A stretch of DNA of 64,000 bases from a bacterium (GTDB taxonomy: Bacteria; Pseudomonadota; Gammaproteobacteria; Burkholderiales; Thiobacillaceae). The stretch spans positions 62,001 through 126,000 of the forward strand of contig WOUQ01000002.1 in the NCBI GenBank assembly GCA_009772925.1, written 5' to 3'. The position numbers and the translations under genes were made by a program. The notes under the pieces were generated by a model. The model saw only the letters and a program-made list of their open reading frames with translations. It did not search any database and was not told where the DNA came from. Numbering within the stretch: position 1 is the first letter of the stretch; each line of letters begins with the position of its first letter. Shown in pieces: positions 1 through 7,732 of this stretch.

Positions 1-28
1 CGGCCCGCGTTGCGGGCCGTTTTCTTTT
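1..28 (+). terminator. Rho-independent terminator of a gene left of the window
   Basis: An 8-bp perfect stem (CGGCCCGC / GCGGGCCG) with a 3-nt loop is followed by TTTTCTTTT. This is a classical intrinsic terminator. It ends 6 bp before the rep start codon, so it should close a plus-strand transcript entering from the left. The gene it serves is not in the window. Confidence 0.85.
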
Positions 29-34
29 CCGGAC

Positions 35-2029
35 ATGCTCGCCGACCTCAACCCCCAGCAGCGCGAAGCCGTGCAGTACCTGGACGGTCCCCTGCTGGTG
101 CTGGCCGGGGCGGGCTCGGGCAAGACCCGGGTGATCACGCGCAAGATCGCCTGGCTGGTGAACCAGTGCGGCATCGAAGCCCGGCATGTCGCCGCCATCA
201 CCTTCACCAACAAGGCGGCGCGGGAGATGCGCGAGCGCGTCGGCGAGCTGCTGCCGGGCAAGCGGGGGCACGGTCTGACCGTCTCCACCTTCCACTCCCT
301 GGGCCTTTCCATCCTCCGCGCCGAGGCGGGAAGGCTGGGCTACAAGCCGCGTTTCTCGGTGCTGGACGCCACCGATGCCCAGCAGATCCTGTCCGACATC
401 CTGAACAACCCGGACAAGGCCGGCCTGCGCCAGGCCGCCGCCCTCATCTCGCACTGGAAGAACGCCCTGCTCGACCCCGCGGCCGCGCGGCAAGCCGCCG
501 GCGACGAGGGCGAGCGCCAGGCGGCGGCGGCCTACCAGGCTTACCAGGACACCCTGCGCGCCTACCAGGCCATGGATTTCGACGATCTCATCCGCCTGCC
601 GGTCGGCCTCTTCCGCGAACACCCGGAGGTGCTGGCCACCTGGCAGGGCCGGCTGCGCTACCTGCTCGTCGACGAGTATCAGGACACCAATGGCGCCCAG
701 TACGAGTTCCTCAAACTGCTGGCCGGACCCATGGGCCGCTTCACCGCCGTGGGCGACGACGACCAGGCCATCTACGCCTGGCGCGGCGCCGACGTGGAGA
801 ACCTGCGCCGTCTGCAAGAGGACTGGCCGCGCCTGAAGATCATCCCGCTGACGCAGAACTACCGCTCCAGCCAGCGCATCCTGCGCGCCGCCAACAGCGT
901 CATCCGCAACAATCCTCGGCTCTCCGACAAGAACCTGTGGAGCGAGCTGGGCCTGGGCGACCACGTCGAACTGGTGGAATGCCGCGACGACCGCCACGAA
1001 GCGGAATGCGTGGTGATGCGCATTTCCGCGCACAAGTTCGAGCACCGCACCCGCTTCGCCGACTACGCGATTCTCTATCGCGGCAACCATCAGGCGCGGT
1101 TGTTCGAAGAGGCCCTGCGCGAGGCGAAGATGCCCTACCAGATCTCCGGCGGCCAATCCTTCTTCGACCGCACCGAGATCAAGGACCTCACCGCCTACCT
1201 GCGCCTGATCGCCAACCAGGACGACGATCCCGCCTTCATCCGCGCCGCCACCACGCCGCGCCGCGGCATCGGGCCGGGCACCCTGGAAAAGCTCGGCGAA
1301 CAGGCCGGAAAACGCCATGTCAGCCTGTTCGCCGCCGCTTTCGAGGCCGGCTTGCAGTCCCTGCTGCCGGCGCGGCAACTGGAGCCGCTGCTGGAGTTCT
1401 GCGCCTTCATCCAGCGCATCGCCGATCGCGCCGAGAAGGAACCCGCCGGCCGTCTGCTCGAGGAGCTGCTGGCCGCGATCCGCTACGAGGAATGGCTGTA
1501 CGACAGCGAGGACGACCGCGCCGCTCGTACAAAATGGGAGAACGTGCGCGACTTCGTGGACTGGCTGGCGAAGAAGGGCGAGGACGAGGAGCGCAGCCTG
1601 ATCGAGCTCACCCAGACCGTCAGCCTGATGAACCTGCTGGAGGGTCGCGAGGAAGCCGAGCCGGACGCGGTGCGCCTGTCCACCCTGCACGCCGCCAAGG
1701 GCCTGGAGTACCCCCACGTCTTCCTGGTGGGCGTCGAGGAGGACATCCTGCCGCACCGGGAATGCCTGGAAGGCGCGCGGCTGGAAGAGGAACGCCGGCT
1801 CATGTATGTGGGCATCACCCGCGCCCGCCGCGGGCTCACCATCACCTGGTGCGGCAAGCGCAAGCGCGGCGGCGATCTCGTCGTCTGCGAGCCCTCCCGC
1901 TTCCTGATGGAACTGGACCCGGCCGAGGTGAAACGGGCCGGCGCCCAGAGCGAAAGCCAGGCCAGCCGGGAAGACGGCCGCAAGAAGCTGTCGGCCCTGA
2001 AAGCCATGCTGGGCGGCCACGCCAAATAA
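35..2029 (+). CDS. rep: ATP-dependent DNA helicase Rep (UvrD/Rep family, SF1)
   Basis: Rep is a 3'-5' SF1A helicase that helps replication forks through bound proteins. The 664-residue product is close to E. coli Rep (673) and clearly shorter than UvrD or PcrA. Motif I (GAGSGKT) lies at about residues 26-32, motif Ia is TFTNKAAREMRERV, motif II is VDEYQDTN, motif III is GDDDQAIYAWRGA, and later motifs include LSTLHAAKGLEYPHV and YVGITRAR. ATG is used at position 35, just after an upstream terminator, so the promoter is probably weak or inside that short gap. The gene ends at a symmetric hairpin shared with the converging cytochrome gene. No helicase motif is missing. Confidence 0.96.
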   Translation: MLADLNPQQREAVQYLDGPLLVLAGAGSGKTRVITRKIAWLVNQCGIEARHVAAITFTNKAAREMRERVGELLPGKRGHGLTVSTFHSLGLSILRAEAGRLGYKPRFSVLDATDAQQILSDILNNPDKAGLRQAAALISHWKNALLDPAAARQAAGDEGERQAAAAYQAYQDTLRAYQAMDFDDLIRLPVGLFREHPEVLATWQGRLRYLLVDEYQDTNGAQYEFLKLLAGPMGRFTAVGDDDQAIYAWRGADVENLRRLQEDWPRLKIIPLTQNYRSSQRILRAANSVIRNNPRLSDKNLWSELGLGDHVELVECRDDRHEAECVVMRISAHKFEHRTRFADYAILYRGNHQARLFEEALREAKMPYQISGGQSFFDRTEIKDLTAYLRLIANQDDDPAFIRAATTPRRGIGPGTLEKLGEQAGKRHVSLFAAAFEAGLQSLLPARQLEPLLEFCAFIQRIADRAEKEPAGRLLEELLAAIRYEEWLYDSEDDRAARTKWENVRDFVDWLAKKGEDEERSLIELTQTVSLMNLLEGREEAEPDAVRLSTLHAAKGLEYPHVFLVGVEEDILPHRECLEGARLEEERRLMYVGITRARRGLTITWCGKRKRGGDLVVCEPSRFLMELDPAEVKRAGAQSESQASREDGRKKLSALKAMLGGHAK

Positions 2030-2030
2030 A

Positions 2031-2052
2031 AACGCGGCCCGCGGGCCGCGTT
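2031..2052. terminator. Bidirectional terminator between rep and the cytochrome gene
   Basis: A perfect 22-nt palindrome with arms AACGCGGCCC and GGGCCGCGTT lies between the rep stop and the 3' end of the converging cytochrome gene. Read on the minus strand, it is followed by TTTTATTT, a good terminator for the cytochrome mRNA. The plus-strand side has only a short T run, so termination of rep may be weaker. Confidence 0.8.
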
Positions 2053-2068
2053 CTCGACCAGGGCAGGC

Positions 2069-2887
2069 TTACTTGGCCTGGGCCGCTTGCTTGGCGGGCT
2101 GTTTCGCCGCCGCTTCGATGGCCAGTTTGGCTTCCGCCACCATGTAGTCGACCGCCAGGCGGGTATCGGCGTCGGACAGCTTCTCGTTGCCGCCCTTCGC
2201 CGGGCCGCCGAAGCTGCCGTTGATGGCGGCGGCGTACAGATATTCTTTGCCTTCCTTGATCAGCGCGGCCCAGGCCTTCGCGTCGCTGAGTTTCTGCGCG
2301 CCAGTGACGCCGGTGTCATGGCAGCTCGCGCAGTTGTCGGCGTACACCGCCTTGCCGCGCGCCAGTTCGGCGGCGGTGGGTTCCGGTTCTTTCTTCAGGG
2401 TCGCCTCGAAACTGGCGCCGACCGCGTTGGTCATGTAGACCACGCCACGTGCCACTTCCAGATCGCTGAGGTCGGGATCGCCGCCGCGCGCGGGCATCTT
2501 GTTGAAGCCCTTGATGGCATGTGTGAGCAGGGTGTCATAGCCGCCGGCCAGGCGCTTGCCCCAGTCCGCACGCTCCTTGTGCTTGGGCGAGCCGAGCGCG
2601 CCGGAGGCATGGCAGCCGGCGCACACCTCGTTGTAGACCTGTTCGCCGGTGCGCTCGACCTTGGGCGCGTTGGGGTCGACGGCGATGGACTTGCCGAAGG
2701 GCTGGATGCGTTCACGCACCGCCTGGTCGGACAGCGGCGCCGCATCCGGCTGCCCCATGCGGCCCTGGATGCCGAGCAACAGCAGGACGATGAGGACGAT
2801 CGCCAGACCGGGCGCGAACAGACCGCCCAGGGTGGCGTACAAAAATTCCTTCGGGGTGGTCTTGGTCATTTCGACGTGCTCGGCCAT
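2069..2887 (-). CDS. Membrane-anchored diheme cytochrome c (c5 type)
   Basis: Probable electron carrier on the periplasmic side of the inner membrane. The 272-residue product has one N-terminal hydrophobic anchor (about residues 20-41) and two class I c domains, with heme motifs CAGCH (89-93) and CASCH (186-190). The first domain has the c5-like axial Met region NKMPARGG (M131). The matching place in the second domain reads GSFGGPAKGG, so the expected Met is Gly. ATG at 2887 was chosen because AGGGA precedes it and because the longer in-frame version would add an implausible basic leader. The C terminus is Ala/Lys-rich. The physiological partner is not visible; terminal oxidase genes are not in the window. 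Confidence 0.88.
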   Translation of the reverse strand: MAEHVEMTKTTPKEFLYATLGGLFAPGLAIVLIVLLLLGIQGRMGQPDAAPLSDQAVRERIQPFGKSIAVDPNAPKVERTGEQVYNEVCAGCHASGALGSPKHKERADWGKRLAGGYDTLLTHAIKGFNKMPARGGDPDLSDLEVARGVVYMTNAVGASFEATLKKEPEPTAAELARGKAVYADNCASCHDTGVTGAQKLSDAKAWAALIKEGKEYLYAAAINGSFGGPAKGGNEKLSDADTRLAVDYMVAEAKLAIEAAAKQPAKQAAQAK

Positions 2888-2941
2888 GGTGCGGTCCCTG
2901 CGGCTTGGATTGAAAAATCGTGTGATTATAAGGGTTATCCT

Positions 2942-2971
2942 CTGCAAGCCGAAAGCGGCCTGTGCTATTCT
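2942..2971 (+). promoter_or_regulatory. Candidate promoter of the tRNA-Arg gene
   Basis: CTGCAA and an extended -10 (TGTGC then TATTCT, 2966-2971) are separated by 18 bp and end 12 bp before the mature tRNA. The -10 position suits a start just upstream of the tRNA. The -35 is only partly consensus. Confidence 0.4.
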
Positions 2972-2983
2972 CCGGCCCCCGTG

Positions 2984-3060
2984 GCGCCCGTAGCTCAGCT
3001 GGATAGAGTACTGCCCTCCGAAGGCAGGGGTCGTGCGTTCGAATCGCGCCGGGCGCGCCA
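2984..3060 (+). tRNA. tRNA-Arg (anticodon CCG)
   Basis: A full cloverleaf of 77 nt. The acceptor stem is GCGCCCG / CGGGCGC with discriminator G and an encoded CCA. The D arm contains AGCTCAGCTGGATAGAG, the anticodon loop is CTCCGAA (anticodon CCG, reads CGG), and the T loop is TTCGAAT on a 5-bp stem. It stands alone between the cytochrome gene and the methyltransferase gene. Confidence 0.97.
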
Positions 3061-3094
3061 GTCAATCAAGGGGTGTCTGCTGATACCCTTTTCT

Positions 3095-4576
3095 TCAGGC
3101 TGCCCTCCCCGGCTTGCGGTTGCCGCCCGCCACCAGACGATACTCATACAGCCGGCACTCCAAGGGTCCGTTGAACAAGGGCGTGCGTCGGCTCGCGCTG
3201 AGGCCGATCTGCCTGGGAAGCTCCGGGTCGGCGGACAGCAGGTAGGCGGACCAGCCCGGGAAATGCTGCTTCAGGTTGTCGCCGATGTCCCGGTAGAACG
3301 TGGCCATGTCCTCGGTCGACAGGCGCACGCCGTAGGGCGGGTTGCTGACGATGAGGCCGCCCGGCGTCGGCGGATTCACGTTGAGGAAGTCGGCCTCCAT
3401 GATGCGCACGCAGTCCAGCAGGCCCGCCGCCTTCAGGTTGAGGCCGGCGGCGCGCACCATGAGCGGGTCGATGTCGGAGCCGAAGATGGGCAGGGGATGC
3501 GGCCCCGCCATGGCGGCCTGGGCGTCCTTGCGCAGGCGCTGCCATTCCACCATGTCGAAATTCTTCAGGTTCTCGAAGGCGAAATGCCGCTTCAGGCCGG
3601 GGGCGATGTTGAGGGCCATGAGTCCCGCTTCCAGCAACAGGGTGCCGCCGCCCATCATGGGATCGTAGAGGGGGATGCCCGGCCGCCAGCCGGCCAGCTT
3701 CAGGAGGCCCGCCGCCAGGTTCTCGTTCAGCGGCGCTGCGGCGGCCTGCACCCGGTAACCGCGCCGGTTGAGGGGCTCGCCGGAGAGATCCACGTAGATC
3801 GAGTAGCGCTCGTCGGTGAGATAGGCCACCAGGGGCACGGCCGGTTCGCGGGTATCCACGCTGGGCCGCTGGCCGGTGGCTTCGCGGAAGCGGTCGCAGA
3901 CCGCGTCCTTGATCTTCAGGCTGACGAAGTTGAGGCTCTTCAGGGGGCTGTTGCGGCCCACGGTGGTGACGGCCAGGGTGCGGGAGACGTCGAACAGGTC
4001 CGGCCAATCCACGCCAAGGGCGCCGCGATAGAGGTCGTCCTCCATGCGGTAGCGGCCCTCCGTCAGCCGCCACAGCACGCGGACGGCCAGCCGGCTCCAC
4101 AGATTCACCTTCCAGCCCAAAGCCATGCCGCCGCGGAAGGCGACGCCGCCGGCGGCCGGCAGCGCCTCGTCGGCGCCCAGGTCGACGATTTCCTTGAGCA
4201 GTTCGGCTTCCAGGCCCTTCGGGCAGGGCGCGAAGAAATGTTCCCGCCGGGCGGCGCGGGGCAGCGGCTTGTCCGCCCGGCGCGTGGCTTTCTCCGTGCG
4301 TGGCGGCCGCTCGCCGCGCAGCACCCCTCGCGTGGGAACGGGCTCGCCGGCAGGCGCGGGCCTGGCGCGCCGACGCGGAACCGGAGGCGCCACTTCGGTC
4401 ACGGCCGCGGCCTTGGCGGCGGGCGCCGGTTGCGCGACCTTGTCCGCCAGGCTGGGACGCTTGGGAGCGCGGTGACGACCGCGAACCGGCGGTCGATCGC
4501 CGGGAACTTGCTTCTCCCCCCCCGTATCAGGTTTGATGGAAAGAATGCTGCGTTTGGGTTTATCCGATGACGACAC
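3095..4576 (-). CDS. THUMP-domain RNA guanine-N2 methyltransferase, RlmL-like
   Basis: Class I SAM-dependent methyltransferase of the RlmL (23S rRNA m2G2445) / YpsC group. After a Pro/Arg/Ala-rich, probably disordered N-terminal extension of about 112 residues comes the THUMP region (roughly 113-285). The Rossmann methyltransferase domain has motif I DPMMGGGT (305-312; more often DPMCGSGT) and the catalytic SNPPYG loop. It covers only the N-terminal half of E. coli RlmL, as in many betaproteobacteria. The start is GTG at 4576, preceded by a GAGG Shine-Dalgarno. It overlaps the diverging tlpA-like start by 10 bp, and a later start inside the extension remains possible. The exact RNA target is inferred from family only. 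Confidence 0.85.
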   Translation of the reverse strand: MSSSDKPKRSILSIKPDTGGEKQVPGDRPPVRGRHRAPKRPSLADKVAQPAPAAKAAAVTEVAPPVPRRRARPAPAGEPVPTRGVLRGERPPRTEKATRRADKPLPRAARREHFFAPCPKGLEAELLKEIVDLGADEALPAAGGVAFRGGMALGWKVNLWSRLAVRVLWRLTEGRYRMEDDLYRGALGVDWPDLFDVSRTLAVTTVGRNSPLKSLNFVSLKIKDAVCDRFREATGQRPSVDTREPAVPLVAYLTDERYSIYVDLSGEPLNRRGYRVQAAAAPLNENLAAGLLKLAGWRPGIPLYDPMMGGGTLLLEAGLMALNIAPGLKRHFAFENLKNFDMVEWQRLRKDAQAAMAGPHPLPIFGSDIDPLMVRAAGLNLKAAGLLDCVRIMEADFLNVNPPTPGGLIVSNPPYGVRLSTEDMATFYRDIGDNLKQHFPGWSAYLLSADPELPRQIGLSASRRTPLFNGPLECRLYEYRLVAGGNRKPGRAA

Positions 4577-5079
4577 GGGAATTCCTCAAGAAACTGACCC
4601 CCAGTCCGGTCACGGCCATCCTCATCGGCCTGATCGTGTACCTCTGGTTCCGCCCGCCGGCCTTCGTTGACGAGTTGCGCCAGCCGGCCCCCGACCTGCC
4701 CGAACTGTCCGCCCTGCGCGGACAGGTCGTGCTGGTGAACTTCTGGGCCACCTGGTGCCCCTACTGCCGCCATGAAATGCCGGCCATGGAGACGTTCTAC
4801 CGGCAACACCGGGAGAAGGGCTTCGCGATTGTCGCCTACAGCCTGGATAAATCCCAGGCCGAGGTGGATGCCTTCATGCGCGAGGAGGGCTACACCTTTC
4901 CGGCGCCCCTGGCCGATCAGGCCGCCACCAGCGCTTTCGGCGGGGTGAACCGGGTGCCCCTGTCCTTCGTGGTGGATCGCGACGGCATGCTGCGCCACAA
5001 GGTGGCCGGCCAGGTACACGCCGGCCGCCTGGACGACCTCATCACGCCTCTGCTGGCGGTGCCTGCCGCGGCTCGCTGA
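4567..5079 (+). CDS. Membrane-anchored TlpA/ResA-type thiol-disulfide protein
   Basis: Thioredoxin-fold protein probably facing the periplasm, with a role in disulfide reduction, for example in cytochrome c maturation or cysteine repair. The 170 residues comprise an N-terminal membrane segment (about 13-28) and a TlpA domain with active site WCPYC (C64, C67) and the cis-proline loop VNRVPLSF. Its ATG lies inside the first codons of the diverging methyltransferase gene, and there is no clear Shine-Dalgarno sequence. No later start would keep the membrane anchor. The 3' end overlaps the converging DinB gene by 38 bp. A second TlpA-like gene, with WCPPC, is at 51845-52294. Confidence 0.86.
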   Translation: MTTREFLKKLTPSPVTAILIGLIVYLWFRPPAFVDELRQPAPDLPELSALRGQVVLVNFWATWCPYCRHEMPAMETFYRQHREKGFAIVAYSLDKSQAEVDAFMREEGYTFPAPLADQAATSAFGGVNRVPLSFVVDRDGMLRHKVAGQVHAGRLDDLITPLLAVPAAAR

Positions 5080-5584
5080 GCAGGCGCTCCATCTCGCGTT
5101 TGTAGAGGACGAAATCCATTTCCGGGCAGGGTGCGCCCAGACGCGTGGCAACCGCGGACACCTGGCCACGATGATGCGCGTAATGTGTGAACAGGTGCGT
5201 CAGGGCATCGCGCGTCCACATCGTGCGCGTCTTGCCGTCCCCGCCCAGGAACTGGATCTGCGCGTCGAAGAACTCCACCGGCTGGGCTTCCAGCCAGGCT
5301 TGCAGGCGACGGGTTTCGCGGCGCAGGGCGGTCTTCAGCTCGCGCCAGTCCGGGTTGTGGAGGATCCGGTAGTTGATCGCCAGATGCTCTCCTGTCAGCC
5401 GCGCCTGCCAGGACTGGCTGACCACCAGGATGTGGTCGACGGTGTGGTGGATGCTGCGGAAAAACAGGCCCTGGTCGCTGGCGAGGACCTCGGCCTGGAG
5501 GCGGTCCAGGGCGGAAAACATGACCTCGTTGGCCCAGTGCTGGTAATCGGCCTGCACGACGAAATAGCTTTTCCACGCATACAT
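5042..5584 (-). CDS. DinB family protein (putative metal-dependent enzyme)
   Basis: 180 residues of the DinB/YfiT four-helix-bundle superfamily. These proteins usually hold a divalent metal with three histidines, and some act as thiol- or mycothiol-dependent transferases. Candidate ligands are the His in the SIHHTVDH segment (about 43-50) and the HYAHHRGQ segment near residue 138. These match the usual DinB placement at the ends of helices 2 and 4. The substrate is unknown. It reads towards the tlpA-like gene and shares 38 bp with it. The start is the ATG at 5584. An intergenic repeat lies just upstream, so its promoter would have to be within or beyond that repeat. Confidence 0.82.
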   Translation of the reverse strand: MYAWKSYFVVQADYQHWANEVMFSALDRLQAEVLASDQGLFFRSIHHTVDHILVVSQSWQARLTGEHLAINYRILHNPDWRELKTALRRETRRLQAWLEAQPVEFFDAQIQFLGGDGKTRTMWTRDALTHLFTHYAHHRGQVSAVATRLGAPCPEMDFVLYKREMERLLSEPRQAPPAEA

Positions 5585-5593
5585 GATCTGGTT

Positions 5594-5638
5594 CCCTCAC
5601 CCCCAGCCCCTCTCCCGCCGGCGGGAGAGGGGAGCTTC
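5594..5638. repeat. Dispersed GC-rich hairpin repeat, copy 1
   Basis: The stretch beginning CCCTCACCCCCAGCCCCTCT and ending GGGAGCTTC contains the hairpin CCCCTCTCCCGCC / GGCGGGAGAGGGG. An inverted, nearly identical copy is at 10031-10076, and a related element is at 12865-12997. All are outside genes. The next bases (GAAGTCGCTGCGCGACTT) form a second small hairpin. This is a REP-like intergenic repeat family. Confidence 0.85.
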
Positions 5639-5684
5639 GAGAAGTCGCTGCGCGACTTGCACGCTAAGCTACCCCCAAGCGCGC

Positions 5685-6788
5685 TCACTCGACAAGCGTG
5701 GCGGGCGGAAGGTCCTTTTCCCAGGACAAGCGGTCGTTCAGCCCGCGCGTCACCCAGACCTGACCCGTATCGTCGATGCGCAGAACCTCTTCGATGCCCA
5801 GACGCGCGGCCAGGCGCCGCCAGTCTTGCGGGCCGGCGATGAACAGCGGCTTGCTGGCCACGTCCGAGAGGGTGCCGGCGCGCTCGCCGCGGGCGATGAC
5901 GGTGAGCGCGCGGGTATGCTCGACCGGCCGGCCGCTGCGTGGGTCGATGAGGTGGCAGTAGCGCCGGCCTTCCAGCTCGAAGTAGCGCTGGTAGTCACCC
6001 GAAGTGCCGATGGCCTCGCCGTCCTTCAACTCCAGGGTGGCCAGGGCCCCGGCCCGGCGCGGATGCTGGATGCCGACCCGCCAGGGCGTGCCTCCCTTCG
6101 ATCCCAGCGCGAGGATGTTGCCGCCGATGTTGACGAGGGCGTTCTTCACGCCCTGGCTGCGCAGATACGCCGCCGCCCGGTCCAGGGCGTAGCCCTTGGC
6201 GTAGCCGCCCAGGTCCAGGCGCACGGCGGGATTCGTGCCGGTGACATGGCTGCCGTCGATGACCAGGTCGGTCATGCGCGGATTCGCCCGCACCAGATCC
6301 TCGATCGCCCTGGCGTCGGGCAGGCGGGGCTCGAAGCTGTCGGTATGAAAGCCCCACAACCGCACCAGATTGCCGATGGCGGGGTTGAACAGCCCCTCCC
6401 CCAGTTCGGCAAGGCGGGCGGCATCCTTCAGCATGGCCGCCAGTTCCGGTGCGACTTCCGCCCGGGCCGGCGCGCCGGGGCGGGCCGCCGCGAGGACGCC
6501 GTTGAGCTCCTCCAGGTCGCTCGGCTGCCAGGCATGCAGGGACCGGTGCATGGCGTCGAAGTCCCGCAAGACCTGGTCCGTCACGCGTCGGGCTTTGTCC
6601 TCGGCCTCGCCGTAGACGGTCACCTCCACCAGGGTGCCGAAGACGTAGGACTGCTGGCGATGGCTGGTGGGACCGCAGGCAGTGAGGCTGATGCCGGCGA
6701 TGATCACCAGGGTGAGGCGTGAGATGTGAGTTGTGAGGAGAAGACCCCATCCGGCCAGCACCCCGACGCTTACCCCTTCACGCCTCAC
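5685..6788 (-). CDS. apbE: FAD:protein FMN transferase (ApbE), lipoprotein
   Basis: ApbE attaches FMN to a Thr of flavoproteins such as NqrB/C, RnfG/D or NosR in the periplasm. The product has a hydrophobic N terminus ending in a lipobox (LTAC), then typical ApbE blocks: LHAWQPSDLEELN, FNPAIGNLVRLWGFH, the nucleotide-binding DLGGYAKGYALD, and GTSGDYQRYF followed by HLIDPRSGRPV. The GTG start at 6788 overlaps the gshB stop as GTGA, the same coupling seen between gshA and gshB, which supports this start. A shorter start nearer the lipobox is possible. The flavoprotein target is not in the window. Confidence 0.9.
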   Translation of the reverse strand: MRREGVSVGVLAGWGLLLTTHISRLTLVIIAGISLTACGPTSHRQQSYVFGTLVEVTVYGEAEDKARRVTDQVLRDFDAMHRSLHAWQPSDLEELNGVLAAARPGAPARAEVAPELAAMLKDAARLAELGEGLFNPAIGNLVRLWGFHTDSFEPRLPDARAIEDLVRANPRMTDLVIDGSHVTGTNPAVRLDLGGYAKGYALDRAAAYLRSQGVKNALVNIGGNILALGSKGGTPWRVGIQHPRRAGALATLELKDGEAIGTSGDYQRYFELEGRRYCHLIDPRSGRPVEHTRALTVIARGERAGTLSDVASKPLFIAGPQDWRRLAARLGIEEVLRIDDTGQVWVTRGLNDRLSWEKDLPPATLVE

Positions 6789-6805
6789 GCCTCACGCCTC
6801 ACGGC
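6778..6805. repeat. Four tandem 7-bp repeats at the gshB/apbE junction
   Basis: TCACGCC occurs three times in a row and is followed by TCACGGC. Read on the minus strand this encodes the last residues of GshB (VRREA), supplies its TGA stop and supplies the GTG start of apbE. A gain or loss of one unit (7 bp) would shift the gshB frame and change the coupling. Confidence 0.8.
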
Positions 6806-7732
6806 ATGTTCCAGCGCATCCATGAACCTCCCCGCCACGTTGAAACCGGTCTGCTCGGTGATTTCCCGGAAGCAGGTGGGGCTGGTGACGTTGACCTCGG
6901 TGAGGCAGTCGCCGATCACGTCCAGGCCCACCAGCAACAGGCCGGCGGCCTTCAATTCCGGGCCCAGGGCGCGGGCGATCTGCCAATCCCGCTCCGACAG
7001 CGGCCGGGCCACGCCGGTGCCGCCGGCGGCCAGGTTGCCGCGGGTTTCGCCTTGCTTGGGGATGCGCGCCAGGCAATAGGGCACCGCCTCGCCATCGATG
7101 ACCAGGATGCGCTTGTCGCCCTGGCTGATCTCCGGCAGGTAGCGCTGGGCCATGACGGTTTCGGCACCGTGACGGGTAACGCTCTCCAGGATCGCGCCCA
7201 GGTTCGGGTCGCCGGGCCTCAGGCGGAAGATGCCGGCGCCGCCCATGGCGTTCAACGGCTTCACCACGATGTCGCCCTGCTCGGCCAGGAATTCGCGGAT
7301 CAGGCCGGCTTCGCCGCTCACCAGGGTGGGCGCGATGAACCCGGCAAAGCGGGCGATGGCCAGCTTCTCGTTCCAGTCGCGCAGGGCCTGTGGCCGGTTG
7401 AACACCCGGGCACCCTGGCGTTCCGCCATGTCCAGCAGCCAGGTGGCATAGAGGTAGGCCTGGTCGAAGGGCGGGTCGCGGCGCATGAGGACGGCGTCGA
7501 AATCAGCCAGGTCGCGCCATGCGTCGTCACCCCGCATGAACCAGGGATCGCTACCGGTCAAGCCGATCGACTGGCAGCGGCCCGTCACCCGCCCGTGCTT
7601 CCAGGCCAAATCCTCGCTCACCATGGCCCACGTTTCATGCCCGCGCCCCGCCGCTTCCAGCATCATGGCGTAGGTGGAGTCCTTGTGGATCTTGAAGGTC
7701 TCCAGGGGATCGGCGACGAACAGCAGCTTCAC
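6785..7732 (-). CDS. gshB: Glutathione synthetase
   Basis: ATP-grasp ligase that adds Gly to gamma-glutamylcysteine in the cytoplasm, the second step of glutathione synthesis. At 315 residues it matches E. coli GshB (316). Visible blocks include the N-terminal KDSTYAMMLEA, MRRDPPFD, FNRPQALRDWNEKL, VVKPLNAMGGAGIFR, TRGNLAAGGTG and the C-terminal metal-binding EVNVTSPT. The GTG start at 7732 overlaps the TGA of gshA (GTGA). A longer upstream in-frame reading would only read through gshA coding sequence. It is the middle gene of gshA-gshB-apbE. Confidence 0.97.
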   Translation of the reverse strand: MKLLFVADPLETFKIHKDSTYAMMLEAAGRGHETWAMVSEDLAWKHGRVTGRCQSIGLTGSDPWFMRGDDAWRDLADFDAVLMRRDPPFDQAYLYATWLLDMAERQGARVFNRPQALRDWNEKLAIARFAGFIAPTLVSGEAGLIREFLAEQGDIVVKPLNAMGGAGIFRLRPGDPNLGAILESVTRHGAETVMAQRYLPEISQGDKRILVIDGEAVPYCLARIPKQGETRGNLAAGGTGVARPLSERDWQIARALGPELKAAGLLLVGLDVIGDCLTEVNVTSPTCFREITEQTGFNVAGRFMDALEHAVRREA

